Shown here in pieces: positions 37,454-46,039 of a DNA stretch of 64,000 nucleotides. The DNA is from Chitinophagaceae bacterium (GTDB lineage Bacteria > Bacteroidota > Bacteroidia > Chitinophagales > Chitinophagaceae), in NCBI GenBank assembly GCA_016721085.1, contig JADKJI010000019.1, forward strand, positions 1-64,000, given 5' to 3'. The translations under genes and the position numbers were made by a program. Position 1 is the first letter of the stretch; every line of letters begins with the position of its first letter. The notes under the pieces were generated by a model, which saw only the letters and a list, made by a program, of their open reading frames with translations, was not told the origin of the DNA and did no database searches.

Positions 37454-38404
37454 ATGAAACTGATAGTAGCATTTTTAAGATTGATTCGTTCATTGAACCT
37501 ACTGTTCATTGTACTTACCAGGTCCTTTTCCAATACTGTATCATCATACCCGCTCATAAGGCAGCAGGGATTACTCCACTTTTAACGCTTCCACTATTCA
37601 TTCTTCTTGTAATTGCATCCGTATTTATTGCAGCAGCAGGGTATATAATTAATGACTATTTCGACCTTAATATTGACCGGATCAATAAACCGGAGAAATT
37701 GGTGGTGGACAAGATCATCAAGCGCCGTTGGACGATCATCTGGCACCTTGTATTATCCATTCATCGGGATCGCTATCAGTTTTTATGTGGGCTGGAAAGC
37801 CAATCATGATATCATATTGGGACTGTCAAATGCCCTGAGCGTTTTATTGCTTTGGGTCTATTCAACCACCTTCAAGAAAAAGTTATTATCTGGCAATATC
37901 ATTATTTCATTGCTCACCGCCTGGGTGGTATTAGTGTTGGTTTTTATTGAAATGAACAGGGGACTGGCATCCGCACAAGATCCTGTTCTCCGTAAAAGTC
38001 TTTCTTTCATTTTTAAGATGGGAATACTTTATGGTGGTTTCGCTTTCATCATTTCATTGATCCGTGAAGTGATAAAGGATATTGAAGATATGGCCGGAGA
38101 TGGGAAATATGGATGTCGTACAATGCCATTGGTATGGGGAGTAAGGGTGTCAAAAGTATTCATGGCCACCTGGTTGATCGTATTGATAGGGGCTATTTCC
38201 ATCCTTCAGATATATGTGGTTACTTATGGATGGTGGGCATCGATATCCTATACAATTGTCATGATACTTTTCCCACTGGCTATTGTTTTCCAAAAGCTGG
38301 TGAAAGCCACTACCGTTTCCGATTTCCATAAACTCAGTAGTTTAGTGAAATGGGTAATGATGACAGGAATTCTTTCAATATTATTTTTCCGCTTTTATGT
38401 ATAA
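37454..38404 (+). pseudogene. UbiA-family prenyltransferase, two frame breaks
   Basis: The ATG at 37,454 gives MKLIVAFLRLIRSLNLLFIV. The frame must change near 37,520 (to QVLFQYCIIIPAHK) and return near 37,765 (to GIAISFYVGWKANHD); the remainder is open to 38,404. The UbiA signature is present: GYIINDYFDLNIDRINKPEK (first Asp-rich motif) and DIEDMAGDGKYGCRTMP (second). Eight or nine membrane helices can be drawn. Bacteroidota relatives are often annotated as geranylgeranylglycerol-phosphate geranylgeranyltransferases, but quinone-pathway roles are also possible. The maf gene overlaps its end by 8 bp, so cotranscription is likely. The two breaks compensate each other, which suggests base-calling errors. 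Confidence 0.85.
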
Positions 38405-38981
38405 GAAAATTGTTTTAGCCTCTCAATCTCCCAGAAGAAGTCAGTTATTGGAATGGGCAGAAGTGCCTTTTGATGTGATGGTGAAACTGACTGATGAAAA
38501 GTATCCTGAAGAGCTCCCCGTAGAAGAGATACCTGTATATATAGCCAGGAATAAAGCATTGGCTCTTTTGGCTGATAATAATTTTGAGCATTATGAAAAA
38601 GGAGTTCCCATACTCGCTGCTGATACTATTGTGGTGCTCGATAATAAAGTAATCGGCAAACCTGTTAACAGGCAAGATGCCGTTGAAATTCTTACCGTTC
38701 TTTCCGGTAATAAACACCTCGTCATTACCGGAGTGGTAATAAAATACGGAGATAATGAAATTGCTTTTTCCGATACTACCGCAGTTTGGTTTCATCCTCT
38801 AACCAAAGAACAAATAGAATTTTACGTTGATAAATATGAACCTTACGATAAGGCCGGTGCCTATGCCATTCAGGAATGGATTGGTGTTACAGGCATCAGT
38901 CGTATTGAAGGCGACTTCTACAATGTAATGGGACTCCCGGTGAGCAGGGTAGTACAAGCACTCCAAAAGATACAGTTGTAA
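38397..38981 (+). CDS. maf: Maf-family nucleoside triphosphate pyrophosphatase
   Basis: The 194-residue protein has the Maf start IVLASQSPRRSQLLEW, the central ILAADTIVVLDNKVIGKP with the catalytic aspartate region, and the C-terminal YEPYDKAGAYAIQEWIG and IEGDFYNVMGLPVSRV, all typical. Maf proteins hydrolyse non-canonical or canonical nucleoside triphosphates (dTTP, UTP, modified pyrimidines) to monophosphates, limiting misincorporation. The ATG overlaps the last codons of the UbiA gene, suggesting translational coupling. The frame is intact and of normal length. The start at 38,397 (MYKKIVLASQS) is well supported by the family pattern. Confidence 0.93.
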   Translation: MYKKIVLASQSPRRSQLLEWAEVPFDVMVKLTDEKYPEELPVEEIPVYIARNKALALLADNNFEHYEKGVPILAADTIVVLDNKVIGKPVNRQDAVEILTVLSGNKHLVITGVVIKYGDNEIAFSDTTAVWFHPLTKEQIEFYVDKYEPYDKAGAYAIQEWIGVTGISRIEGDFYNVMGLPVSRVVQALQKIQL

Positions 38982-39065
38982 AGCAAGGTTGTAAAATGCA
39001 TTTCGTATTTGCTTTAGCAAGTAAGTTTATCGTGTGAAATAAATACGATAACAGAAAATGCTTTT

Positions 39066-40343
39066 ATGAATGAACGGCTTTTGCAATTTATCTGGCAATA
39101 CCAATACTACAATAACAAAGAGCTTTTTACAAGTGATGGGGAAGCCCTCCAGATTATTCACCCTGGATATTACAACAGAAACCAAGGGCCCGATTTCAGC
39201 AATGCAAGAGTTCGGATAGGGAATACCATATTAGCAGGCACTATAGAGCTTCATGTGCTTACTTCTCATTGGCAGCAACATGGCCATTCCCAAGATGATA
39301 ATTATGGAAATGTAATTCTACACGTAGTTTGGAAAAACGATATAGTAACTGGAGGCCCGGCATTGCCACTCTTGATATTAGAACCTCGTATTCCAGCCTT
39401 ACTGATACAACAATATGGTGAATGGCTCGACAAAGGCAGTTTTATTCCCTGCGAAATGCAATGGAGAAACTCCACCTTCCCTGAATGGAATACATGGAAA
39501 GAACGATTGCTGGAAGAAAGAATGCTTCGAAAGGAATTACGCATCAATAAATTCCTTGATGAATGTAATTATCATTGGGAAGAGGCCTTCTGGTGGTTAT
39601 TGGCAAGACATTTAGGAGATCCAGTAAACGCTGATTCATTTGAAGGAGTAGCAAGAAGTTTACCATTGAAATTATTAGCACGTCACAGGAACCAGATACA
39701 TCAAATAGAAGCATTACTGATTGGACAAGCTGGACTTTTATCCGATTCCTATGAAGAAGCCTACCCAAACCTATTGAAGAAGGAGTATGAGTTCCTTGCC
39801 AAAAAATACAAACTGCATCCTGTTCCCTGGCCGGTACTTTTTTTACGGATGCGTCCGGGCAATTTCCCGACCATTAGACTGGCTCAGCTGGCAATGTTGA
39901 TTCATACTACAGCTACCTTGTTCACAAGATTAAGGGATTGCGAAACCATTTCGGAAATCAAATCCTTGCTTGATGTTACAGCGAATGATTATTGGCATTA
40001 TCACTATCGCTTCGACGATCCCGGAAAATTCGCCATCAAAAAACTTGGGGAGGAAATGATCCGTTCAATTATCATCAATGTTATTTGTCCTATCCTTATC
40101 ACTTATGGAAAACACACCGACCAACCGGCCCTTATTCAAAAAGCCTTATTATGGCTGGAACAAATTCCACACGAAAACAATTCCATCATCAGGAAATTCG
40201 AAGAGATTGGTTGCGACCCGAAAACAGCTGCTGATTCACAAGCATTGCTTGAATTAAAAATAAAGTATTGCGATCATAGGCATTGTTTGGATTGCGCGAT
40301 AGGGAATCATTTGCTGAATAAGAAGTGGGGGAGGAAGGAGTAG
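39066..40343 (+). CDS. DUF2851 family protein
   Basis: The 425-residue protein matches DUF2851, a family largely restricted to Bacteroidota. Hallmarks are LLQFIWQYQYYNNKELFTSD at the N-terminus, IIHPGYYNRNQGPDFSNARV, GTIELHVLTSHWQQHGHSQD and YGNVILHVVWKND, and a C-terminal cysteine/histidine group KIKYCDHRHCLDCAIGNHLL. The N-terminal part has a nuclease-like arrangement of acidic residues (GPDFSNARV, GTIELHV) reminiscent of restriction-endonuclease-like folds, which is my inference. No signal peptide is seen. It follows maf by 84 bp in the same direction. The frame is intact. Confidence 0.9.
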   Translation: MNERLLQFIWQYQYYNNKELFTSDGEALQIIHPGYYNRNQGPDFSNARVRIGNTILAGTIELHVLTSHWQQHGHSQDDNYGNVILHVVWKNDIVTGGPALPLLILEPRIPALLIQQYGEWLDKGSFIPCEMQWRNSTFPEWNTWKERLLEERMLRKELRINKFLDECNYHWEEAFWWLLARHLGDPVNADSFEGVARSLPLKLLARHRNQIHQIEALLIGQAGLLSDSYEEAYPNLLKKEYEFLAKKYKLHPVPWPVLFLRMRPGNFPTIRLAQLAMLIHTTATLFTRLRDCETISEIKSLLDVTANDYWHYHYRFDDPGKFAIKKLGEEMIRSIIINVICPILITYGKHTDQPALIQKALLWLEQIPHENNSIIRKFEEIGCDPKTAADSQALLELKIKYCDHRHCLDCAIGNHLLNKKWGRKE

Positions 40344-40400
40344 TAAGTAGTAAGTTAGAAGCCAATTTTACTGGCAAGTTAATTAGTTTGTGAAAATTTT

Positions 40401-40449
40401 ACCGCAGAGACGCGGAGACGCAGGGGCTTTCCTCTGCGTCTCCGCGTCT
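40401..40449. repeat. F3 hairpin repeat after DUF2851
   Basis: ACCGCAGAGACGCGGAGACG pairs with CTCTGCGTCTCCGCGTCT across a 9-bp centre. It begins 57 bp after the stop codon. The outer right end (CTGCGGT) is missing. Confidence 0.75.
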
Positions 40450-40521
40450 GAAAAAATTAAAAGCAATACAAGCAAATTATACTTAAAGTATTACTATTGC
40501 AACCACCTTAATGCTTAAATT

Positions 40522-41766
40522 ATGAAGAAACGGCACCAGGTACTATTGGTTCTTTCCTTGCTATCCATGATTACCTTCCTCGACAGGATTGCTATATCAT
40601 CTGCCAGTGGCCGTATCATTGATGACCTTAAATTAACGCCCGTTCAATGGGGCTGGATATTAGGGATATTCACTTTGGCTTATGCAGGATTTGAAGTGCC
40701 AACTGGTTTTTTAGGAGATAGGCTAGGAGCAAAGAAAGTGTTGATAAGAGTTGTACTATGGTGGTCGCTCTTTACAGTACTTACTGGGTTTTCAACCAGT
40801 TTTATTTCCTTATTAGTAATACGTTTCTTGTTTGGTGTTGGTGAAGCGGGAGCATATCCAAATACTTCTATCGCTCTTTCGAAGTGGTTTCCTTCAGTAG
40901 AACGAGCCAGAGCTCAGTCCATCATTTGGGCCGCTTCAAGAATCGGTGCAGCACTAACACCATTCATTGTAATTCCTATCCAACAAAAATATGGATGGCA
41001 AACTACGTTTTATATACTTGGTATTGTGGGAGTTCTTTGGACAATCGGATGGTTTTTCTGGTTTAAGGAAGAACCTTCCCAGTCAAAATCAATTAGTGCC
41101 GATGAATTGAAAGAAATAGAATCAACACGAAATGTGGAAACACATAAAGTAGATCCATCTTATAACTATTGGAGAAATTTCAAGTCAGCTAACCTTTGGT
41201 ACTTGTTAGGCATGTATTTCTGTTATGCTATCGGAGCCTATTTTTTCCAAAGCTGGTTACATACCTATCTTGAAAAAGGACGTCATTTATCGCAGGATAA
41301 TCTCAAATGGGCTTCTTCCTTACCATTCATATTAGCAGCTGTGGGTTGTCTTGCAGGTGGATGGCTCAGTGACAAAGCGGTATTGAAATTCGGGATAAAA
41401 TGGGGTAGGAGAATCGTCCCGATGATTGGATTGGCTCTTTCAGGAATCAGTATCATATTGGCAGCACTTACACAAGACAATCTCATTGCAGTAATAGCCC
41501 TCGGCATCGGAATGGCCTGTATGGATGTGGCCGCACCGGTTTCATGGGCTGTAGCAATGGATATCGGTGGTAATAAAAGCGGTACCATTTCAGGCACTAT
41601 GAATACCGCTGGCTTAACAGGAGCTTATCTGAGTACAATCGCATTTGGTTATCTCGCGACCAGGTATGGATATAATTTTCCGGTTTTATTGTTAGGAGGA
41701 ATTGTGTTTGCAGGGGCGTTTATGTGGTTTTTGATTGATGCGTCGAAGAAACTGGAGGATAATTAA
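40522..41766 (+). CDS. MFS transporter, anion:cation symporter type
   Basis: The 414-residue protein has 12 predicted membrane helices and MFS motif A between helices 2 and 3 (GFLGDRLGAKKVLIR) and its second-half counterpart (GGWLSDKAVLKFGIKWGRR). The start LLSMITFLDRIAISSASGRI and the segment RFLFGVGEAGAYPNTSIALS are typical of the ACS (anion:cation symporter) subfamily, which imports hexuronates, glucarate and similar organic acids together with protons or sodium. The substrate cannot be decided and no catabolic genes flank it. The neighbours on both sides are separated by F3 hairpins. The frame is intact. Confidence 0.9.
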   Translation: MKKRHQVLLVLSLLSMITFLDRIAISSASGRIIDDLKLTPVQWGWILGIFTLAYAGFEVPTGFLGDRLGAKKVLIRVVLWWSLFTVLTGFSTSFISLLVIRFLFGVGEAGAYPNTSIALSKWFPSVERARAQSIIWAASRIGAALTPFIVIPIQQKYGWQTTFYILGIVGVLWTIGWFFWFKEEPSQSKSISADELKEIESTRNVETHKVDPSYNYWRNFKSANLWYLLGMYFCYAIGAYFFQSWLHTYLEKGRHLSQDNLKWASSLPFILAAVGCLAGGWLSDKAVLKFGIKWGRRIVPMIGLALSGISIILAALTQDNLIAVIALGIGMACMDVAAPVSWAVAMDIGGNKSGTISGTMNTAGLTGAYLSTIAFGYLATRYGYNFPVLLLGGIVFAGAFMWFLIDASKKLEDN

Positions 41767-41793
41767 GTTTTATGAAGAGAATACAAATACATT

Positions 41794-41852
41794 AACCGCA
41801 GAGACGCGGAGACGCAGGCGCGTTCCTCTGCGCCTCTGCGTCTCTGCGGTTA
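41794..41852. repeat. F3 hairpin repeat after the MFS gene
   Basis: Complete F3: AACCGCAGAGACGCGGAGAC on the left and CTCTGCGTCTCTGCGGTT on the right, with a centre of about 10 bp. It begins 27 bp after the stop codon and can form a hairpin of about 24 bp, but has no T-run. Confidence 0.8.
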
Positions 41853-41949
41853 CATTCTTACAATCTAAATATACTCCCCACTCATAAAATACTGCTTGTC
41901 CATAACCATAAATTCAGTAGTTTCCCTCTCAACTTAAACCACCACTGAC

Positions 41950-43512
41950 ATGAGAAAATCCCTTTTACTGCTAGTAGCGGTTTGTTTTTATTCGCTAGCT
42001 ATAGCGCAGAATGACAAACCTGACATGGATGCTGTTTCAAAAATCAGGACAGAAGGCTTGTCCAACTCAAAGGTTATGGAGCACGCTTTTTACTTCACTG
42101 ATGTAAGCGGCCCCCGCTTAAATAACTCACCAGGTTATCTCCGTGCTGCCAACTGGGCAAAAGACAAATTGAAAGAATGGGGTCTGGATGCCAAACTCGA
42201 GCCATGGGGCGATTGGGGTAAAGGCTGGGAATTACAAAAATCCTACCTGGCATTAACTTCTCCGTATTATAGGCCGTTAATCGGATTTCCGAAAGCATGG
42301 TGTTCAGGAACAAACGGTTTGCAAAATGCAGAAGTAGTTGTACTGAATGTAAAAGATTCAGTTGAACTGGAAGCATGGGCAGGAAAATTGAAAGGAAAAA
42401 TCATCCTGTTACCAAGAACAGATACGTTGATTCCAACTTTTAATGCAGATGCCAGCCGTTTCACTGACGAAGCATTGAAGAAAATGGCCGATTATGATCC
42501 CAAAAACAGACCTGCCAATCAGGGAGGTAGAAATTTTAATGGCCCAAGACCAACAGGACTGAACGTTAATAAAATAAAGGATTTCGCTAAGAAAGATGGG
42601 GCTCTTGCTATTCTAAGTTGCAGTCCCCGCGGACGTGATGGTACTTTATTCGTATCCGGTGGTGGTTCTTATGCTGCAACAGCACCAGAAAATTTCCTTG
42701 ATATAGTTGTTGCTTATGAAGATTATATGAGCCTTATGCGCCTGGTTTCTAACAAAATTCCAATTAAGGTTGATATAGATGTGAAAACCTCTTTTACAAC
42801 AAACGATATCAAAGGTTATAATGTAGTAGCTGAATTGAAAGGCACAGATAAGAAATTAAAAGATGAAGTGGTAATATTAGGTGGTCACCTGGATTCATGG
42901 CATGGATCTACAGGAGCTACTGATAATGCAGCAGGATGTTCTGTAATGATGGAAGTATTACGTATCCTCAAAGCAACTGGCTTAAAACCAAAAAGAACAA
43001 TACGCATTTGTCTTTGGGGTGGTGAAGAGCAAGGACTTCATGGTTCCAGAAACTATGTAAAGAATCATTTTACTGATACTGCCACCAGACGTTCGAATGC
43101 AGAAGGAGATAAAGTAAGTGCTTATTTCAATCTCGATAACGGAACTGGAAAAGTAAGAGGTATCTATACTCAGGGAAATACAGATGTAAAGGATATTTTC
43201 TCACAATGGCTGGAACCTTTTGCTGATTTAGGAGCTAGTACTGTAACTCTTCAAAATACAGGCGGTACCGACCACCAATCTTTTGATGGAGTAGGTATTC
43301 CTGGTTTCCAATTCATTCAGGACGTGATTGAATATGATACTCGTACTCACCATACCAATATGGACTCTTATGATCACCTCTTAGCTGATGACCTGAAACA
43401 AGCAGCAACAATCATTGCTTCTTTTGTTTACAATGCAGCACAACGTGAGCAGAAGATTCCAAGAAAGCCAGCACCGGCAGCAGGCACAGGTGGACAGAGG
43501 CAGGGGTTCTAA
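41950..43512 (+). CDS. Secreted M28-family zinc aminopeptidase
   Basis: The 520-residue protein has a signal peptide (MRKSLLLLVAVCFYSLAIAQ). A protease-associated insert lies in the first half (about 130-270). The M28 catalytic domain has the two-zinc ligand set: GGHLDSWHGS (His, with catalytic Asp), TGATDNAAG (bridging Asp), WGGEEQGLHGS (catalytic Glu and ligand Glu), YFNLDNGTGK (Asp) and THHTNMDSYDHL (His). These enzymes remove N-terminal residues from peptides or cleave dipeptides in the periplasm or outside. The tail PRKPAPAAGTGGQRQGF is a low-complexity end without a sorting domain. The frame is intact. F3 hairpins lie on both sides. Confidence 0.92.
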   Translation: MRKSLLLLVAVCFYSLAIAQNDKPDMDAVSKIRTEGLSNSKVMEHAFYFTDVSGPRLNNSPGYLRAANWAKDKLKEWGLDAKLEPWGDWGKGWELQKSYLALTSPYYRPLIGFPKAWCSGTNGLQNAEVVVLNVKDSVELEAWAGKLKGKIILLPRTDTLIPTFNADASRFTDEALKKMADYDPKNRPANQGGRNFNGPRPTGLNVNKIKDFAKKDGALAILSCSPRGRDGTLFVSGGGSYAATAPENFLDIVVAYEDYMSLMRLVSNKIPIKVDIDVKTSFTTNDIKGYNVVAELKGTDKKLKDEVVILGGHLDSWHGSTGATDNAAGCSVMMEVLRILKATGLKPKRTIRICLWGGEEQGLHGSRNYVKNHFTDTATRRSNAEGDKVSAYFNLDNGTGKVRGIYTQGNTDVKDIFSQWLEPFADLGASTVTLQNTGGTDHQSFDGVGIPGFQFIQDVIEYDTRTHHTNMDSYDHLLADDLKQAATIIASFVYNAAQREQKIPRKPAPAAGTGGQRQGF

Positions 43513-43611
43513 TGTGAAGTAGGGAAGAATGGAAGTTAGGTAGTAGGGAAGGAGTTTGATTAGTTTCGAAATAGTTTTTCCCGCTTTACCGATTTTCCGG
43601 CAAGATTTTTT

Positions 43612-43710
43612 TAACCGCAGAGACGCGGAGACGCAGGGAGGATGCGTGCTAACTGGGGGAACTTAGTTTGTTTTAGTAGCTTCTCTGCGTCTCCGCATCT
43701 CTGCGGTAAT
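43612..43710. repeat. F3 hairpin repeat with long centre after the M28 gene
   Basis: AACCGCAGAGACGCGGAGAC and CTCTGCGTCTCCGCATCTCT (then GCGGT) are separated by about 45 bp. Directly before it, CCGCTTTACCGATTTTCCGG resembles the F1 core. It lies 100 bp after the stop at 43,512. Confidence 0.75.
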
Positions 43711-43724
43711 TTTCTTTGCAAAAT

Positions 43725-43853
43725 GCTTAAGGCCTAAAGCTTAATTTTAATAGCTGCCATAAGTTTTTGTGAATTACGAATGTCCCTACACGAAGACTGA
43801 TCTCAGTTTGGATTACAGCACAAGCCTTAAGCCTTAGGCCCTAAGCTTTAGGC
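43725..43853. repeat. F7 short-word inverted repeat (CCTTAAGC words)
   Basis: GCTTAAGGCCTAAAGCTTAA at the left and AAGCCTTAAGCCTTAGGCCC then TAAGCTTTAGG at the right are inverted arms around about 75 bp. They end just before the stop of the minus-strand gene at 43,860. No gene is seen in 43,513-43,859. Confidence 0.6.
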
Positions 43854-43859
43854 AAAAAT

Positions 43860-44699
43860 CTACTGGTATCGGAACTTAACCACCGCACTCTTCTGCTCAC
43901 TCGAAGAAATCCGCATCTCATATCGTTTCTTTCCAGCGGTGATGACCATGAGCGATGTATTGGGAGGAATTCGACCGAGATTATCGGCGTACATCATGAA
44001 CTCATAATCGGTATTGGGGAAGGCGGTTATATTGATTGTAAGAGGCTTGTCGGTAAGCATCTTTCTATAAACGAGTAATGTGTTGTTCAGGAATATGGTA
44101 ACTGTATCACCGTCTATCTCGGCATTGTCGTATAACTCTATCTTTATATCTGAAGTATCAATTGTTATCGTTTGCACTACTTCCTTCTCGCGGTCTTTTA
44201 GTTTGAGCGACTGCTGAAGCCTGGCCATCGTATCATTTTGAAATACATCTACCGGGAATACAGGAACGCTTTCTTTTTCGAGATGAATTTTTCCTGGCGG
44301 ACAGATATTACTATTCCCCATTTCATGTCCTTTCCATTCCCCATCCAGGGCTTGTTTTCCCATTTCAGACCAATTCAGGTCGTAGGTCTTGATACAGGGA
44401 ACACAGTTGTTAGGAACATTATATTGTACAACGGCATTTTCAATAATCACCATCCTTTTTGTTTGGGGATTATATCGGCCGGTAAAATTGATTTTTGTAA
44501 AGCGATCCTTGTCGTAGTAATTATAGGCATTACCCATAATGTTGTTATCCTTACTATAATACACATGCAGTTCAATAGAGTATTCGGGATAGCAGCCACC
44601 GGTAACCTGTGTACGTTTTCCTCTCCAGATACCAGTAAGGTTCTGTTCCATGCTGGTAAGGCCGGATAATGCAATTAAAATGATTAGGAGAAGCCGCAT
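43860..44699 (-). CDS. Secreted protein of unknown function, paralogue of the next gene
   Basis: The 279-residue product has a signal peptide (MRLLLIILIALSGLTSM) and an N-terminal beta-rich domain starting LTGIWRGKRTQVTGG, then a C-terminal domain of about 110 residues (VVQTITIDTSDIKIELYDNA, EIDGDTVTIFLNNTLLVY, NLGRIPPNTSLMVITAGKK, EQKSAVVKFRYQ). The gene at 44,769-45,918 has the same two-part order, with IPPNTSLMVVTAGNK and EQKNAVVIFKYE. This pair is a tandem duplication. I do not recognise the family; the C-terminal domain looks like an Ig-like or lectin-like beta sandwich found in Bacteroidota surface proteins. Four cysteines in the first half may form disulfides. Confidence 0.7.
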   Translation of the reverse strand: MRLLLIILIALSGLTSMEQNLTGIWRGKRTQVTGGCYPEYSIELHVYYSKDNNIMGNAYNYYDKDRFTKINFTGRYNPQTKRMVIIENAVVQYNVPNNCVPCIKTYDLNWSEMGKQALDGEWKGHEMGNSNICPPGKIHLEKESVPVFPVDVFQNDTMARLQQSLKLKDREKEVVQTITIDTSDIKIELYDNAEIDGDTVTIFLNNTLLVYRKMLTDKPLTINITAFPNTDYEFMMYADNLGRIPPNTSLMVITAGKKRYEMRISSSEQKSAVVKFRYQ

Positions 44700-44768
44700 G
44701 AAACGAATTTCAGGTAAAATGATGGATTATCCGCTTAAAAAGGGGCTAATTTATGTGAACGGCAAAGA

Positions 44769-45918
44769 TTATTTATCCTTTTCGTACTTGAATATGACTA
44801 CGGCATTTTTCTGTTCGGTGGAAGTTATCCTAACCTCATATTGCTTATTCCCTGCGGTAACAACCATGAGAGAGGTGTTTGGAGGTATCTCACCCAGATT
44901 TTCAGCAACCATCACCAATTGGTGAAAGTCGTTCGTGTCGTCCAGGTTAAATTTTACTGTAATGGCCTTTTCGGTAAGTCGCTGTTTTGAAACCACAAGC
45001 TTTTTATCCAGATAAACAGATACTGTATCATTATCAATGGAGCCATTATCATAGACTTTAATAATGATCTTGTTGGCATTCGTAGTAATCGTTTTCACCA
45101 CTTCATTTTCCCTCGCTGTAAGAACACGGGGTGTTGGGGCAATCGGTATTTTGGTTTCTGGCTTCTTAAGGGTATCCAACTTTGCAATACCAACTCCAAC
45201 CGTATTTGATTTTATGGCTTTCTGGTTATCAGGAGTCTTTACTGTTGAGTTGTTTTTTAGATGCAGGCGCTTTCGCAACGGTTGATGGCTTTTTTACCAC
45301 AGGGGTAGCTGGGTTTTTTGGCTTTGCAACAACTGGTGGCTTAACCGGAGATGCAGGCTTTTTCGCCAGGTCAGTTTTTGGCGGAGTGTTAGCAGGAGGA
45401 GGAGTAGCTTCCTTTTCCTTATTCACTAAAAATGGTTCCTTATAAAAATCAGATGTTACAACCCTTCTCAGGAAAACAGTACCTCTGCCACAATTCGTAG
45501 AATCTTTCACATTCATACTCGTATACGTTCCTTCAAGAAATTCTTCATCACCCGATCTTGAATATTGGAGGAAACACTGCATAATACAAGCATCGCTAAA
45601 CCCAGACATCTTCACTTCAACAATCTTCAACTCATCCAGAATAATCTTCTTTGTTTTGGCGTTGAATGTTCCTGAAGCAACTGCTTTTCCATAAAATACT
45701 GTGGAGAGATAGGAATACGTAACACCTTTCATGCGGTTATTCTGCTGGTCTAGCTGCACTTCAAACTTGTATCTTTCCCTCGGAATGGCAATTTTATTAC
45801 CTTCTTCATCACGTACATACTCTACCTGATTGAAGTACCCTCTCCAGATACCAGTTACATCCTGTGAAAAACCACTTAAGGAGAAGACAGAAAAAAGAGA
45901 TAGTAAAAAGGTTTTCAT
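44769..45918 (-). pseudogene. Secreted protein of unknown function, paralogue, one frame break
   Basis: The start at 45,918 gives a signal peptide (MKTFLLSLFSVFSLSGFSQD), followed by VTGIWRGYFNQVEYVRDEEG, a beta-rich domain with several cysteines, and a long proline/lysine/alanine linker (TPPPANTPPKTDLAKKPASP). The frame breaks in the T6 run at 45,253-45,258 (A6 in the coding strand) and continues to 44,769 with the same C-terminal domain as its neighbour (NLGEIPPNTSLMVVTAGNKQ). The full product would be about 382 residues. The linker suggests a cell-wall- or membrane-spanning position; the function is unknown. The gene is divergent from thrS, with 121 bp between the starts. Confidence 0.72.
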
Positions 45919-46039
45919 AATGTTATACCTGGGTGGCAAATTAACTAATTCCTGTTTATTACGATAATAATCGTACGGGAGTGTTGGCAAAACTTCGTTA
46001 AATTTGCCTTTCATATTAATTCGAGAAAGAACTGTTTTT

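Noticed and set aside
45999..46006. TAAATTTG as -7 box of thrS
   Set aside because: No TTTG stands at a suitable distance upstream, so the promoter could not be supported.
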